Shown here piece after piece: positions 44,903-54,730 of a DNA stretch of 64,000 nt. The notes beneath the pieces are model-generated. The model ran no database searches. It was not told where the DNA came from and saw only the letters and a list, made by a program, of their open reading frames with translations. Numbering within the stretch: the first letter of the stretch is position 1; the number at the start of each line of letters is the position of its first letter. The DNA lies in NCBI GenBank assembly GCA_040398525.1, contig JBBATY010000005.1, positions 62,001-126,000 on the forward strand, in the 5' to 3' direction. The position numbers and the translations under genes are program-made. The stretch comes from VFMC01 sp040398525. GTDB taxonomy: Bacteria; Actinomycetota; Acidimicrobiia; Acidimicrobiales; Ilumatobacteraceae.

Positions 44903-45532
44903 ATGGCCGAAACCCTCACCACCCGCCAGCGCGGCATCCTCGACGTCATCGAGACGAGCATGCGCGAGCGGGGCTACCCGCCCAGCGTCCGCGAGATCGG
45001 TGAGGCCGTGGGCCTCACCTCGCCCAGCACGGTGCACACCCATCTCGCCTCGCTCGAGCGGATGGGCTACCTGCGTCGCGACCCCACCAAGCCGCGCGCC
45101 CTCGAGGTGCGTTTCGACCCCAACTCGGGCATGGCCATCGAGCGCCGACCGGTCCGTCACGTGCCACTGGTCGGCGATGTCGCCGCCGGCACCGATGTCC
45201 TCGCCCAGGAGAACGTCGAGGAGGTGCTCCCCCTCCCCGAGGACTTCGTCGGTGCAGGCGAGGTCTTCATGCTCCGGGTGCGCGGCGACTCGATGATCGA
45301 GCTCGGCATCCTCGACGGCGACTTCGTCGTCGCCCGAGCCCAAACCACGGCCGACAACGGCGACATCGTGGTGGCCGGCATCCCCAACGAGGAAGCCACG
45401 GTGAAGACCTATCGCCGCAGCGGCAGCACGGTCACACTGATCCCTGCCAACGAACGGCTCCAGCCGATGGTCTTCGACGCCGACGAGGTGAGCGTGTTCG
45501 GCAAGGTCGTCACGGTGATGCGCCGGCTCTGA
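44903..45532 (+). CDS. lexA: SOS response repressor LexA
   Basis: 209 residues. The N-terminal winged helix-turn-helix (TTRQRGILDVIETSM, PPSVREIGEAVGLTSPSTVHTHL) binds SOS boxes. The C-terminal S24 peptidase domain has the self-cleavage bond Ala95-Gly96, Ser130 (GDSM) and Lys168 (TVKTY). Cleavage is triggered by RecA filaments, and recA in this window carries the same box. ATG 44903 is fixed by the promoter spacing and family N-terminus; the longer open frame upstream overlaps the operators. The stop lies 15 bases from the convergent gene. Confidence 0.97.
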   Translation: MAETLTTRQRGILDVIETSMRERGYPPSVREIGEAVGLTSPSTVHTHLASLERMGYLRRDPTKPRALEVRFDPNSGMAIERRPVRHVPLVGDVAAGTDVLAQENVEEVLPLPEDFVGAGEVFMLRVRGDSMIELGILDGDFVVARAQTTADNGDIVVAGIPNEEATVKTYRRSGSTVTLIPANERLQPMVFDADEVSVFGKVVTVMRRL

Positions 45533-45547
45533 GCCGGCACTCCCGGG

Positions 45548-46408
45548 TCACCGAGCAGGTGGCTCCGGCCAGATCTCCGGCGGAGGCTGAGTCGGCTGCA
45601 CCTGGGTGGGTGGGGCGAACGTCCCCGGCACCGCCCGGGGAGGCAGGCCGGTCGTCGGCGGCCCGCTTTGCGGAACCGGCGACTGATAGGCCGGCGACTG
45701 GTAGGAGGGCGCCACCGGCACCTGCTGCACCGGGACGTACTGCTGGCCAGCGCCAGCACCCTGCGCGCCTGCGCGGGGCCGACGCAGCGCGACGGCGAGC
45801 ATCACGCCGCCCACCAGGAGGCCGGCCGCCATGGCGACATAGCCCCCAACGGTGAGCATCGATGCTGCGTCGTCTGGGTCCTTGCCGATGGTGACGACCA
45901 CATCCGAGACATCGGAGGTGGCGGTCAGCAGGTACTCGCCCGCCTGCTCGATCTCGAATCGCCCGAGGGACGTGCCGATCGACTCGCTGCCGTCGTAGCT
46001 GATCGAGCGGTCGGCAGTCAGCACCAGGGCCGCCCCGTCGAGATCGACGAGGTCGACCTCCACATCGGGCACCTGGCCCTGGTAGTCGTAGCTCCGGTTG
46101 GCATTCGGGCAGTCGCCACGCACGGCGCCGATCGACCCGCGGGTCTCGACGAACACGACGAAGTCGCCGGCCTTCGCGAAGTCGAGGGTGGTGGTGCAGC
46201 CGATCGGCGCCCGAGCCAGGCCGTCGATGGCCGCGTCGCGACGCGACCCGCTGAGCAGCAACATGACGATGCCGCCGATCACCCCGGCGAGCAGCACACA
46301 CAGCGCAGCGGCGATCGCGCCGGTGCGACCCGGGGTCGGCACGGGCGCAGCCGGCGGAGCGGCCTGGTAGGGACCACCCTGGCCGGCGGGATACGTCGGT
46401 TGAACCAT
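45548..46408 (-). CDS. Membrane protein with proline-rich C-terminus, unknown function
   Basis: 286 residues. A short proline-rich N-terminus, one helix (AIAAALCVLLAGVIGGIVMLLL), an extracytoplasmic beta-rich domain of about 130 residues (DFVVFVETRGSIG, GRFEIEQAGEYLLTATSD), a second helix (GGYVAMAAGLLVGGVMLAVAL) and an 80-residue Pro/Gln/Tyr-rich cytoplasmic tail. No family recognised. ATG 46408 overlaps the dapC stop (TGATG), so the two are translationally coupled. Confidence 0.7.
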   Translation of the reverse strand: MVQPTYPAGQGGPYQAAPPAAPVPTPGRTGAIAAALCVLLAGVIGGIVMLLLSGSRRDAAIDGLARAPIGCTTTLDFAKAGDFVVFVETRGSIGAVRGDCPNANRSYDYQGQVPDVEVDLVDLDGAALVLTADRSISYDGSESIGTSLGRFEIEQAGEYLLTATSDVSDVVVTIGKDPDDAASMLTVGGYVAMAAGLLVGGVMLAVALRRPRAGAQGAGAGQQYVPVQQVPVAPSYQSPAYQSPVPQSGPPTTGLPPRAVPGTFAPPTQVQPTQPPPEIWPEPPAR

Positions 46409-47523
46409 CACTGCACCCCCAGTCGGCGAGCCACGAGCTCGATGCGGTCGTCAGGTTGTACCACGGCGACACGCACGTTGTTGGCGCCTCCCGCTCCGTA
46501 GAAGTCGCCAGGGCTGACGATCGCCCCTCCCTCGGTGGCGAGCCGTTCGGCGAAGGCCCACCCGTCGCCGGCATCGAACCACAGGTAGAACCCGCCCGCA
46601 GGCAACGAGATGTCGATCCCCGACCAGCTGCCGAGCACCGCAGCACAACGCTCGAGACGGCGCCGGTACCGATCGCGCTGAACCACCACATGGTCGTCGT
46701 CGGCCAATGCCGCCGCTCCGGCAGCCTGGGCCGGCCCCGGCACCAGCATCCCGACGTGCTTGCGCACTTCCTTGAGGTACTCGACCAGTTCACCATCGCC
46801 GGCATAGAAGCCGACCCGGAGACCAGCGAGGTTCGAGCGCTTCGACAGCGAGTGCACGGCGACGACCCCGTCGAGGCCGTGCTCGAGGATCGTGCGTCCT
46901 CGCCCCTCCCAGGTGAACTCGACGTAGCACTCGTCGCTGAACACCGGCACGCCGTGACGCCTGCCCCACGAGGCTGCCGCCTCGAGGTCGTCGAGCGCGC
47001 CTGTCGGGTTGGAGGGGCTGTTCACCCACAGCATCACGGCCCGGTTCGCATCAGCCGGATCGATCGAGTCGAGGTCGAGTCGGCCATCAGCGCGCATCGC
47101 CACCGCCACCGGCCGGCAGCCGGCCAGCGTGGCGCCCATCTCGTAGGTCGGATACGCCACGGATGGGTACAGCACCGTGTCACGCGACGGCGTCCGCAAC
47201 TTCAGGTAGTGCGGCGTGGTCGCCACGAACTCCTTGGTGCCGACGCAGGCCGCGATCTGCTCGACCGGCACGTCGAGGTCGAAGCGACGGTGCATCCAGC
47301 CGCGCACAGCCGAGCGGAGCGCCATCGTGCCGATGCTCGGCGGATACCCCCGCTCGCTGTCGGAGTTGGCCAGGGCGTCGACGACGAAGCGCGGCGGCGG
47401 ATCGCAGGGCGTGCCGATTGACAGATCGACGACGCCGCCCTCGAGGCGCGCTGCTGCGGAGGTGAAGCGATCGAGACGGTCGTACGGGTACGGCGGCGGG
47501 ACGAATCCCTCGGTCGACGTCAT
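46408..47523 (-). CDS. dapC: Succinyldiaminopimelate transaminase (DapC-type)
   Basis: 371 residues, PLP-dependent class I/II aminotransferase. Typical blocks: DLSIGTPCDPPP, GTKEFVATTPHYL, YPSVAYPTYEMGA, WVNSPSNPTGAL, and the PLP lysine in SLSKRSNLAGLRVGF. Close in pattern to actinobacterial DapC, which makes N-succinyl-LL-diaminopimelate for lysine and peptidoglycan. dapF two genes upstream on the same strand supports this. It starts at ATG 47523, 52 bases after hflX. Other transaminase specificities cannot be fully excluded. Confidence 0.85.
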   Translation of the reverse strand: MTSTEGFVPPPYPYDRLDRFTSAAARLEGGVVDLSIGTPCDPPPRFVVDALANSDSERGYPPSIGTMALRSAVRGWMHRRFDLDVPVEQIAACVGTKEFVATTPHYLKLRTPSRDTVLYPSVAYPTYEMGATLAGCRPVAVAMRADGRLDLDSIDPADANRAVMLWVNSPSNPTGALDDLEAAASWGRRHGVPVFSDECYVEFTWEGRGRTILEHGLDGVVAVHSLSKRSNLAGLRVGFYAGDGELVEYLKEVRKHVGMLVPGPAQAAGAAALADDDHVVVQRDRYRRRLERCAAVLGSWSGIDISLPAGGFYLWFDAGDGWAFAERLATEGGAIVSPGDFYGAGGANNVRVAVVQPDDRIELVARRLGVQ

Positions 47524-47575
47524 AGATCCCCATCCTGCCCGATCCAGTAGCCGATCCGGCACTCCCGACGACCGA

Positions 47576-48895
47576 TCACGCCTCGTCGGGTCGAAGACCG
47601 CCGACGACGTACTCGCCGAGACGGCCCACCGAGGCATCGGCCAGACGGGCCCGAATCCGCAGACCATCGACCTCGTGTGCGGTCGACACGACCTCGCCCT
47701 CGCGGTGGATGGCCGCCACCACATCGCCTCGGTCGTAGGGAACGAACAATTCGGTCACCCGTCCGATGGCGCGAAGCCGATCGGCCAGCACCGTGAGGAA
47801 CCGTTCGATGCCCTCCCCGGTGACCGCGCTCAGCGCCACCGACCCCTCGTGCTGGTCGACCAGGCGCTGCGCCTCGTCGGGCACCAGGTCTGCTTTGTTG
47901 AACACGAGCAGTTCGGGGACCTGACGGGCGCCGATCTCCTCGAGCACGGTGTGCACGGCGTCGATCTGCCCCTCCGGATCAGCCGCCGACGAGTCGACGA
48001 CGTGGACCAGGAAGTCTGCGCCGCTCGCCACCTCGAGCGTGCTCTTGAACGCTTCGATCAGGCCGTGCGGAAGGCGGCGAACGAACCCGACCGTGTCGGT
48101 GAGCAGCACGGGCTCGCCACCTGGCAGCGAGAGACGCCGCGTCGTCGGGTCGAGCGTGGCGAAGAGGCGATCCTCGACCAACACGCCTGCACGGGTGAGA
48201 CGGTTGAGCAGGGTCGACTTGCCTGCATTGGTGTAGCCGACGATCGTCACCGCAGCGAGGCCGCTGCGCGAGCGCCCCTTGCGCTGGAGGGCCCTCGTGT
48301 TGCCGAGGTCGCGCAGCTCGCGCTCGAGGGTGGCGATGCGGTTCTTGATCCGCCGTCGGTCGACCTCGAGCTTGGTCTCGCCGCCGCCGAAGCGACTGCC
48401 CACCCCACCACGCTGCTGGCTGAGCTTGGCCCCGATGCCCCGGCGAAGTCGGGGCAGGCGGTAGCGCAGCAGTGCCAGCTCGACCTGCGCTTTGCCCTCG
48501 AGGGTGTGCGCATTCTGGGCGAAGATGTCGAGAATCACCGCGGTGCGGTCGATGGCTGTGCGCCCCAGCAGCTTCTCCAGGTTGTACTGCTGCGCAGGGC
48601 TGAGGTCGTTGTCGAACACCACCGTGTCGGCATCGACGGCGAGGCACAGCTCCTTCAGCTCCTCGGCCTTGCCCTTGCCGATGAACCACGTGTGGTCCGG
48701 GGTGTCGCGCCGCTGCATCAGCCTGCCGACCTCGTCGGCTCCGGCAGTGTCGATGAGCAGCGCCAGCTCGTCGAGGCCGGCTTCGGTGTCGTCGTCGGTA
48801 TGCGGCGACAGGGTGACCCCGACGAGCACGATCCGCTCCCGCTTCGACCGGTCGATCAGGGTGGCGCCGAGCGCCTCCTGGTAGGGCGAGGTCAT
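47576..48895 (-). CDS. hflX: GTPase HflX
   Basis: 439 residues. The N-terminal HflX domain contains FIGKGKAEELKEL and FDNDLSPAQQYNLEK, a coiled-coil arm, the G domain with Walker A VGYTNAGKST near residue 220, DTVGFVRRLPHGLIEAF and the NKAD motif, and a short C-terminal domain. HflX splits stalled or stress-inactivated 70S ribosomes. ATG 48895 overlaps the dapF stop (ATGA). It is the last gene of the miaB-miaA-dapF-hflX operon. Confidence 0.95.
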   Translation of the reverse strand: MTSPYQEALGATLIDRSKRERIVLVGVTLSPHTDDDTEAGLDELALLIDTAGADEVGRLMQRRDTPDHTWFIGKGKAEELKELCLAVDADTVVFDNDLSPAQQYNLEKLLGRTAIDRTAVILDIFAQNAHTLEGKAQVELALLRYRLPRLRRGIGAKLSQQRGGVGSRFGGGETKLEVDRRRIKNRIATLERELRDLGNTRALQRKGRSRSGLAAVTIVGYTNAGKSTLLNRLTRAGVLVEDRLFATLDPTTRRLSLPGGEPVLLTDTVGFVRRLPHGLIEAFKSTLEVASGADFLVHVVDSSAADPEGQIDAVHTVLEEIGARQVPELLVFNKADLVPDEAQRLVDQHEGSVALSAVTGEGIERFLTVLADRLRAIGRVTELFVPYDRGDVVAAIHREGEVVSTAHEVDGLRIRARLADASVGRLGEYVVGGLRPDEA

Positions 48896-49740
48896 GCGTC
48901 CACCGACGACGCCACCAGGTTGGAGTCGTCGAGGTCGAGCTCGATGTGGATGGTGCCCACGAACACCGCAGGACCGGTCAGGGTGACCTCACCTGGCGCA
49001 GGATGGTGCAGGCGAACCTTGGCGCTGCCTCCGTCCATGTGGACCACCACCTCGTCGGCCGATGCTGGGACGAGCCCCCACGACACGGCGGCCCACGCGC
49101 TGGCGCAGGCGCCGGTCCCGCAGGCCTCGGTCAGGCCCGCTCCCCGCTCGTGCACGCGCATCGTGACGGCGTTGGGCTCGGGGCCGGGTTCGATGATCTC
49201 GAGGTTGGTCTCGGGCACCGTCCGGCCGAGCTGGACCAGGTCGACCACGGTCACGTCGTCGACCCCGACGACCGTGTGCGGGTTGCCGAGCGACAGATGC
49301 GCGACCGGTCGGTCGGGGTGGGCTCCGATGTTGTCCCAACCGTTCGGCGCGGCGATCGACAGGACCGGTCCCATGCCGACGCTGGCCTCGATCGTGTCGG
49401 CCCGCTCCGTTGCGGCCAGTGTCACCGTGCGCGGGCCGGAGTCGGTGAGGATCGTCTGCTCGGCAAGGCTCTGCGCGCGTCGGGCGAGCTCGTAAGCGAA
49501 GCAACGGATGCCGTTGCCGCTCATCATCGCGAGCGATCCATCGGCGTTGAAGAGAGTCATCGACGCGGTGTATCCCGCCGATGGAGCGCTGAACAGCAGT
49601 CCATCGGCCCCAATCCCTCGTCGACGGTCGCACAACCGTCGGGCCAGTTCGGATCGATCGACCGCTGCGGGCACCTCGGCACCGTCGGCCACGAGGAAGT
49701 CGTTGCCCCACCCGTGGTACTTCGCGAGCAACAACTTCAT
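48892..49740 (-). CDS. dapF: Diaminopimelate epimerase
   Basis: 282 residues. It converts LL- to meso-diaminopimelate for lysine and the cell wall. Catalytic cysteines are Cys80 (SGNGIRC) and Cys207 (ACGTGAC). The N-terminal KYHGWGNDFLV is diagnostic. ATG 49740 overlaps the miaA stop (ATGA), and its stop overlaps hflX. Confidence 0.95.
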   Translation of the reverse strand: MKLLLAKYHGWGNDFLVADGAEVPAAVDRSELARRLCDRRRGIGADGLLFSAPSAGYTASMTLFNADGSLAMMSGNGIRCFAYELARRAQSLAEQTILTDSGPRTVTLAATERADTIEASVGMGPVLSIAAPNGWDNIGAHPDRPVAHLSLGNPHTVVGVDDVTVVDLVQLGRTVPETNLEIIEPGPEPNAVTMRVHERGAGLTEACGTGACASAWAAVSWGLVPASADEVVVHMDGGSAKVRLHHPAPGEVTLTGPAVFVGTIHIELDLDDSNLVASSVDA

Positions 49741-50666
49741 CGGGTGATCGCCTCCCTCACGACCGGGACGACCTCGGCCACCGGGTCGTCGTGGATATCG
49801 ACCCACTGTATGCGTGGGTCGCGACGGAACCATCGCTCCTGACGCACTGCGAACTGGCGGGTCCGCAGGATGATCGTGGCAACTGCACGGTCGAGCGATA
49901 CCTGGCCGTCGAGGTGTTCGATCAGCTCCTTGTATCCGAGCGCCTGGCGGGCCGTGCGCGACAGTCCCTGTGGCCGCGCGAGCAGCGCGGCGACCTCGGC
50001 GACGAGACCGGCAGCCATCATCTGGTGGACGCGCTGCTCGATCCGGCGAGCGAGCACATCGCGCGGCCAGCGCAGCCCGATCTGCACGAACCGGGTGGGC
50101 GCATAGGTGTCGAGCCCCGGACCGAACGAGCTGAATGGGCGACCGCTCCCGACGCACACTTCCAGCGCGCGCACGGTCCGCCGACCGTTGCCCGGCTCGA
50201 TCCTCGATGCGGCGACGGGATCGAGCGCGACGAGCTCGGCGTGCAGCACCTCGGCGCCGTCGCCCTCGAGCCGGGCCTCGAGCTGGGCCCGAAGCTCGGG
50301 CCATACTCCCGGCATCTCCATCGGGTCGGTGATGGCCCGCAGATACAACCCGGTGCCTGCGACCAACAACGGCCGATGCCCACGGCACTCGATGCCCTCG
50401 ATGGCGTCACGTGCTGCGGCGCTGAACTCGGCGACGGTGAAGTCGAGGTGCGGGTCGACGAGATCGATGCCGTGGTGCGGCACCGCGGCGCGGTCGGCGG
50501 CGGTCGGCTTGGCCGTGCCGATGTCCATTCCGCGGTAGACCTGCATGGCATCGATGGCGACGAGCTCGATTGGCTGCGCGTCGGCACGGGCCTCGGCGGC
50601 GACCGCCATCGCTACGTCGCTCTTGCCGCTCGCTGTCGGGCCGAGGACGACGACGGGGGCACTCAC
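49737..50666 (-). CDS. miaA: tRNA dimethylallyltransferase
   Basis: 309 residues. It adds a dimethylallyl group to adenosine 37 of tRNAs reading UNN codons. P-loop GPTASGKS at residues 9-16, DAMQVYRGMDIGTAKP, GTGLYLRAI and the C-terminal TRQFAVRQERWFR. It supplies the substrate of MiaB, encoded immediately before it. The GTG 50666 start overlaps the miaB stop (GTGA). Confidence 0.95.
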   Translation of the reverse strand: MSAPVVVLGPTASGKSDVAMAVAAEARADAQPIELVAIDAMQVYRGMDIGTAKPTAADRAAVPHHGIDLVDPHLDFTVAEFSAAARDAIEGIECRGHRPLLVAGTGLYLRAITDPMEMPGVWPELRAQLEARLEGDGAEVLHAELVALDPVAASRIEPGNGRRTVRALEVCVGSGRPFSSFGPGLDTYAPTRFVQIGLRWPRDVLARRIEQRVHQMMAAGLVAEVAALLARPQGLSRTARQALGYKELIEHLDGQVSLDRAVATIILRTRQFAVRQERWFRRDPRIQWVDIHDDPVAEVVPVVREAITR

Positions 50667-52081
50667 ACTGCGACGACGTCGAGGCGTCGCTTGTGCAGCG
50701 GCTCGGCCACCACCTCGCGCAGCTCGCCGGTGAGGTGGTGCGGCGCGGCACCTGTCACCTCGACGAGGGCGTAGGCCCCGGTGCGCACGGGCTGCGCCGG
50801 CCTGAAATGGATGAGCTTGTTCTGCCGGGTGCGACCGGTGAGCACTGCAGGATCCTTGCGACTCGGACCCTCGACGAGCACCTCTTCGACACGGCCCACG
50901 CGGGCCTGATGCTTGGCGATGGCGCTGCGTTCGACCACGACGCGGAGACGCTCGAACCGCTCGGCCACGACGGTGGGGTCGACGAATCGATCGACCATCG
51001 TCGCTGCCTCGGTACCGTCGCGCGGCGAGAAGATGAACGTGTACGCGTAGTCGTACTCGGCTGCCGCCGCGACCTCGAGCGTGGCGGCGAAGTCGTCGTC
51101 GGTCTCGCCGGGGAAGCCGACGATGATGTCGGTGCTGACCGCCAGGTCGGCAATTGCGGCTCGAGCCTGGCCGAGGCGTTCGAGGTACCTCGACGCGGTG
51201 TAGCCCCGGTGCATCAGCCCGAGCACACGGTCCGAGCCCGACTGGAGCGGGTAGTGGAGGTGCTCGCAGACCGACGAGGACGCAGCCATCGCTGCAAAGG
51301 TCTCGGGCCGCATGTCTTTGGGGTGCGGACTGGTGAAGCGAACCCGCCGGATGCCGGGCACGGCGCCAGCTGCTGTGAGGAGCTCGGCGAAGAGTGGCCG
51401 CAGCGACACATCGACTGCACCCTCACGCCGTGCCGCCAGCTGAAGGTCGCGGCCGTAGCTGTTGACGTTCTGGCCGAGCAGCGTGACCTCGGTGACTCCC
51501 TGGGCCGCAAGCGAGCGAACCTCGGCGACCACATCGTCGAAGGGCCGGCTGATCTCTGCGCCCCGGACGGCAGGCACGATGCAGAACGCACACGAGTTGT
51601 CACAGCCGATCTGGATCGTGACCCACGCGTTGTACGACGTGTCGCGGCGCGCTGGCAGCGCCGATGGGAAGAGCGCATGGTCGTCGATCACCGCTTCATC
51701 GAAGATCTCGGTGATCGGCCCCTGGTCGGTTGCGTGGCGGAGCAGGTCGGCCGTGCGATGCACGTTGTGTGTGCCGAGGACGACATCGGCCCACGGCGCC
51801 CGCTGACGAACCTGGTCGCGGTCCTTCTGGGCAAGGCACCCGGCAACCACGATCTGACGGCCCTCTTCCCGCTCCTTCCACGCCTTGAGGTGGCCGAGGT
51901 TGCCGTACAGCTTGTTGTCGGCGTTCTCGCGGATGCAGCAGGTGTTCAACACGACCACGTCGGCTTCGGACTCGTCCTCGACCGCGACCAAACCATCGGC
52001 CTCGAGCAATCCGGCGATGCGCTCGGAATCGTGTTCGTTCATCTGGCACCCGTAGGTGCGCACGACGTATCGACGAGTCAC
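50663..52081 (-). CDS. miaB: tRNA-2-methylthio-N6-dimethylallyladenosine synthase
   Basis: 472 residues, radical-SAM methylthiotransferase. The N-terminal UPF0004 domain has Cys12, Cys48 and Cys82 for the auxiliary [4Fe-4S] cluster. The radical SAM motif Cys160-x3-Cys164-x2-Cys167 is in IGCDNSCAFCIVP, and a C-terminal TRAM domain follows. It methylthiolates i6A37 in tRNA. GTG 52081 is preceded by TAGCCT (52095-52090) at 8 bases. It heads the four-gene operon. recA lies just upstream behind a hairpin. Confidence 0.95.
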   Translation of the reverse strand: MTRRYVVRTYGCQMNEHDSERIAGLLEADGLVAVEDESEADVVVLNTCCIRENADNKLYGNLGHLKAWKEREEGRQIVVAGCLAQKDRDQVRQRAPWADVVLGTHNVHRTADLLRHATDQGPITEIFDEAVIDDHALFPSALPARRDTSYNAWVTIQIGCDNSCAFCIVPAVRGAEISRPFDDVVAEVRSLAAQGVTEVTLLGQNVNSYGRDLQLAARREGAVDVSLRPLFAELLTAAGAVPGIRRVRFTSPHPKDMRPETFAAMAASSSVCEHLHYPLQSGSDRVLGLMHRGYTASRYLERLGQARAAIADLAVSTDIIVGFPGETDDDFAATLEVAAAAEYDYAYTFIFSPRDGTEAATMVDRFVDPTVVAERFERLRVVVERSAIAKHQARVGRVEEVLVEGPSRKDPAVLTGRTRQNKLIHFRPAQPVRTGAYALVEVTGAAPHHLTGELREVVAEPLHKRRLDVVAV

Positions 52082-52100
52082 AGCGACCGAGGCTAGCGGC

Positions 52101-52150
52101 GGCGCAGCACCGCTGGTCGGGCCAGCGGAGACCCGTTGCGGTGCTGCGCC
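52101..52150 (-). terminator. Large hairpin between recA and miaB
   Basis: 11-base perfect arms GGCGCAGCACC / GGTGCTGCGCC (52101-52111, 52140-52150) enclosing a second short hairpin GCTGG-N5-CCAGC. It lies just past the recA stop. The miaB -10 box starts immediately after it. Confidence 0.55.
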
Positions 52151-52157
52151 ACTGCGG

Positions 52158-53201
<1,044 letters not shown>

Positions 53202-53353
53202 CTCCGTGTGTCTCCTGTTCCTGGCGGTATCGCTGTGGTGGTGGCGGGGCCAACGGCCCGATTGGTTGGTGCGTGCTGGCTATCGCCCGCTGCCGAGGAC
53301 CCTACGAAAGGGGTGTGACACGGTTGCGGGGCGACGACCGATCGAATGACAGA

Positions 53354-53382
53354 AGTGTAGTTGCGAACAACTGTTCGATCAA
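53354..53382 (-). promoter_or_regulatory. recA promoter with SOS box in the spacer
   Basis: TTGATC (53382-53377), 17-base spacer, TACACT (53359-53354). The box CGAAC-agtt-GTTCG (53364-53377, minus) occupies the spacer, so LexA binding blocks polymerase. Confidence 0.85.
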
Positions 53383-53441
53383 GGATCGGACGCCCTGTTC
53401 GTCGGCCGGACGGACCGCCGACCGCCGGCACCGCTGCTGAC

Positions 53442-53447
53442 TAGGGT
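53442..53447 (+). promoter_or_regulatory. -10 box of leaderless enoyl-CoA hydratase promoter
   Basis: TAGGGT, 7 bases before ATG 53455. Confidence 0.55.
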
Positions 53448-53454
53448 CGCCGCC

Positions 53455-54231
53455 ATGGATGCACCATCGTTCGAACACCTGAGCGTCGCTGTCGACGGCC
53501 CGCGCGGCACGCTGCAGCTGAACCGACCCGACCGGCTGAACCCGCTCGGCACCCAGACGCTGCACGAGATCGAACAGGCAGCGCGGTGGTTCGACGAGCA
53601 CCTCGACCTCAAGGTGGTGGTGGTCTCCGGCGCCGGTCGTGCCTTCTCGGCCGGAGCCGACGTCACGGCGTTCAGCGCTGCCGGCCCGATGGAGGACGCC
53701 CAGCAGGGGTGGCGGATGGGCCGGGCCCTCGAGGAGATGCGCGCCGTGACGGTGGCGCGCATCCAAGGGTGGTGCGTCGGCGGTGGGCTGGTCGTGGCGG
53801 CCGCCTGCGACCTGCGGGTGGCGGCCACCTCGGCACGCTTCTCGATCCCCGAGATCGACCTCGGCATCCCGCTGGCATGGGGCGGTATCCCCCGCCTGGT
53901 GCGCGAGATCGGCCCAGCGCTCACCAAGGAGCTCGTGATGACCTGCAGGCCCTTCGACGCCGAGGAGGCGCTGCAGGCAGGCTTCCTCAACCGTGTCGTC
54001 CGCGACGATCTGCTCGATGTGGAGGTCGATGCCCTCGTCGAGACCCTGGTCGCCAAGCCGAAGCTCGCCCTGCTCGAGACCAAGGCACACGTCAACGCCG
54101 TGAGTGAGTCGATGGTCGGTACCGGACGCAGCTGGGCCGACGCCGACGGGCTACGCGCCGGGCTGCGCGACCCCGAAGGCCGGGCATCGGCAGAGGCCTA
54201 TCTCGCCCGGCTACGCACCCGCTCCCGCTGA
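53455..54231 (+). CDS. Enoyl-CoA hydratase/isomerase family protein
   Basis: 258 residues, crotonase fold. Oxyanion-hole segments GAGRAFSAGADVTAF and IQGWCVGGGLVVAAACDLRVA, with SIPEIDLGIPLAWGGIPRLVREIG following. At the second catalytic position the usual Glu of hydratases appears as Ala-Trp (PLAWGG), so it may be an isomerase or another crotonase activity. Monofunctional and soluble. The end overlaps the convergent DUF983 gene by 21 bases. It stands divergent from recA with no functional link. Confidence 0.85.
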   Translation: MDAPSFEHLSVAVDGPRGTLQLNRPDRLNPLGTQTLHEIEQAARWFDEHLDLKVVVVSGAGRAFSAGADVTAFSAAGPMEDAQQGWRMGRALEEMRAVTVARIQGWCVGGGLVVAAACDLRVAATSARFSIPEIDLGIPLAWGGIPRLVREIGPALTKELVMTCRPFDAEEALQAGFLNRVVRDDLLDVEVDALVETLVAKPKLALLETKAHVNAVSESMVGTGRSWADADGLRAGLRDPEGRASAEAYLARLRTRSR

Positions 54232-54642
54232 CGTCTCCTCGACGGCCCGGGCCGCGGCGTCGAGTTCGGCGGGCTCGGGTGGATGGACCGCCAGGTCGAA
54301 CGCAAGCCACAGGGTGTAGCTCAGTGGATAGACGGCGATGGGCGTGCACAGGGCAACGAGGCCGACTCCGATCAACATCGGCACGACCGGCACGTCGGGC
54401 ACGGTGACAGCGAACCCGACGCCCATGCAGATGGCGATCGCTCCGAAGGTGATGATCGTGCTCATCGTGACTGCGCCGAGCTCGACACCGACCTCGCGGC
54501 TCCATGCGATCCCGCAGGTCCGGCAGCGGGGGTGCCGGCGGAACCAGCCACGCAGGAACGAGCGACGGCTCCCGCACCAGGGGCAGCGCAGCGTGAGCGC
54601 TCGGGCGGCCATCACCGGGAACGACGGTCGCGCAGCAGGCAC
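54211..54642 (-). CDS. DUF983-like zinc-ribbon membrane protein
   Basis: 143 residues. The N-terminal zinc ribbon CPWCG...CRTCG (about residues 20-45) is followed by two helices (IITFGAIAICMGVGFAVTV and VVPMLIGVGLVALCTPIAVYPL). The layout matches DUF983 proteins of unknown function. GTG 54642 is preceded by TAGCGT at 6 bases (54654-54649). Confidence 0.75.
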   Translation of the reverse strand: MPAARPSFPVMAARALTLRCPWCGSRRSFLRGWFRRHPRCRTCGIAWSREVGVELGAVTMSTIITFGAIAICMGVGFAVTVPDVPVVPMLIGVGLVALCTPIAVYPLSYTLWLAFDLAVHPPEPAELDAAARAVEETSAGAGA

Positions 54643-54730
54643 GGCATCACGCTAGCGAGCAGCCCTGGCTCGGCGGACCCGGCCGCAGGAGAATGACCCA
54701 CGGCAGCCAGACATCGGCAACAATGGCGAC

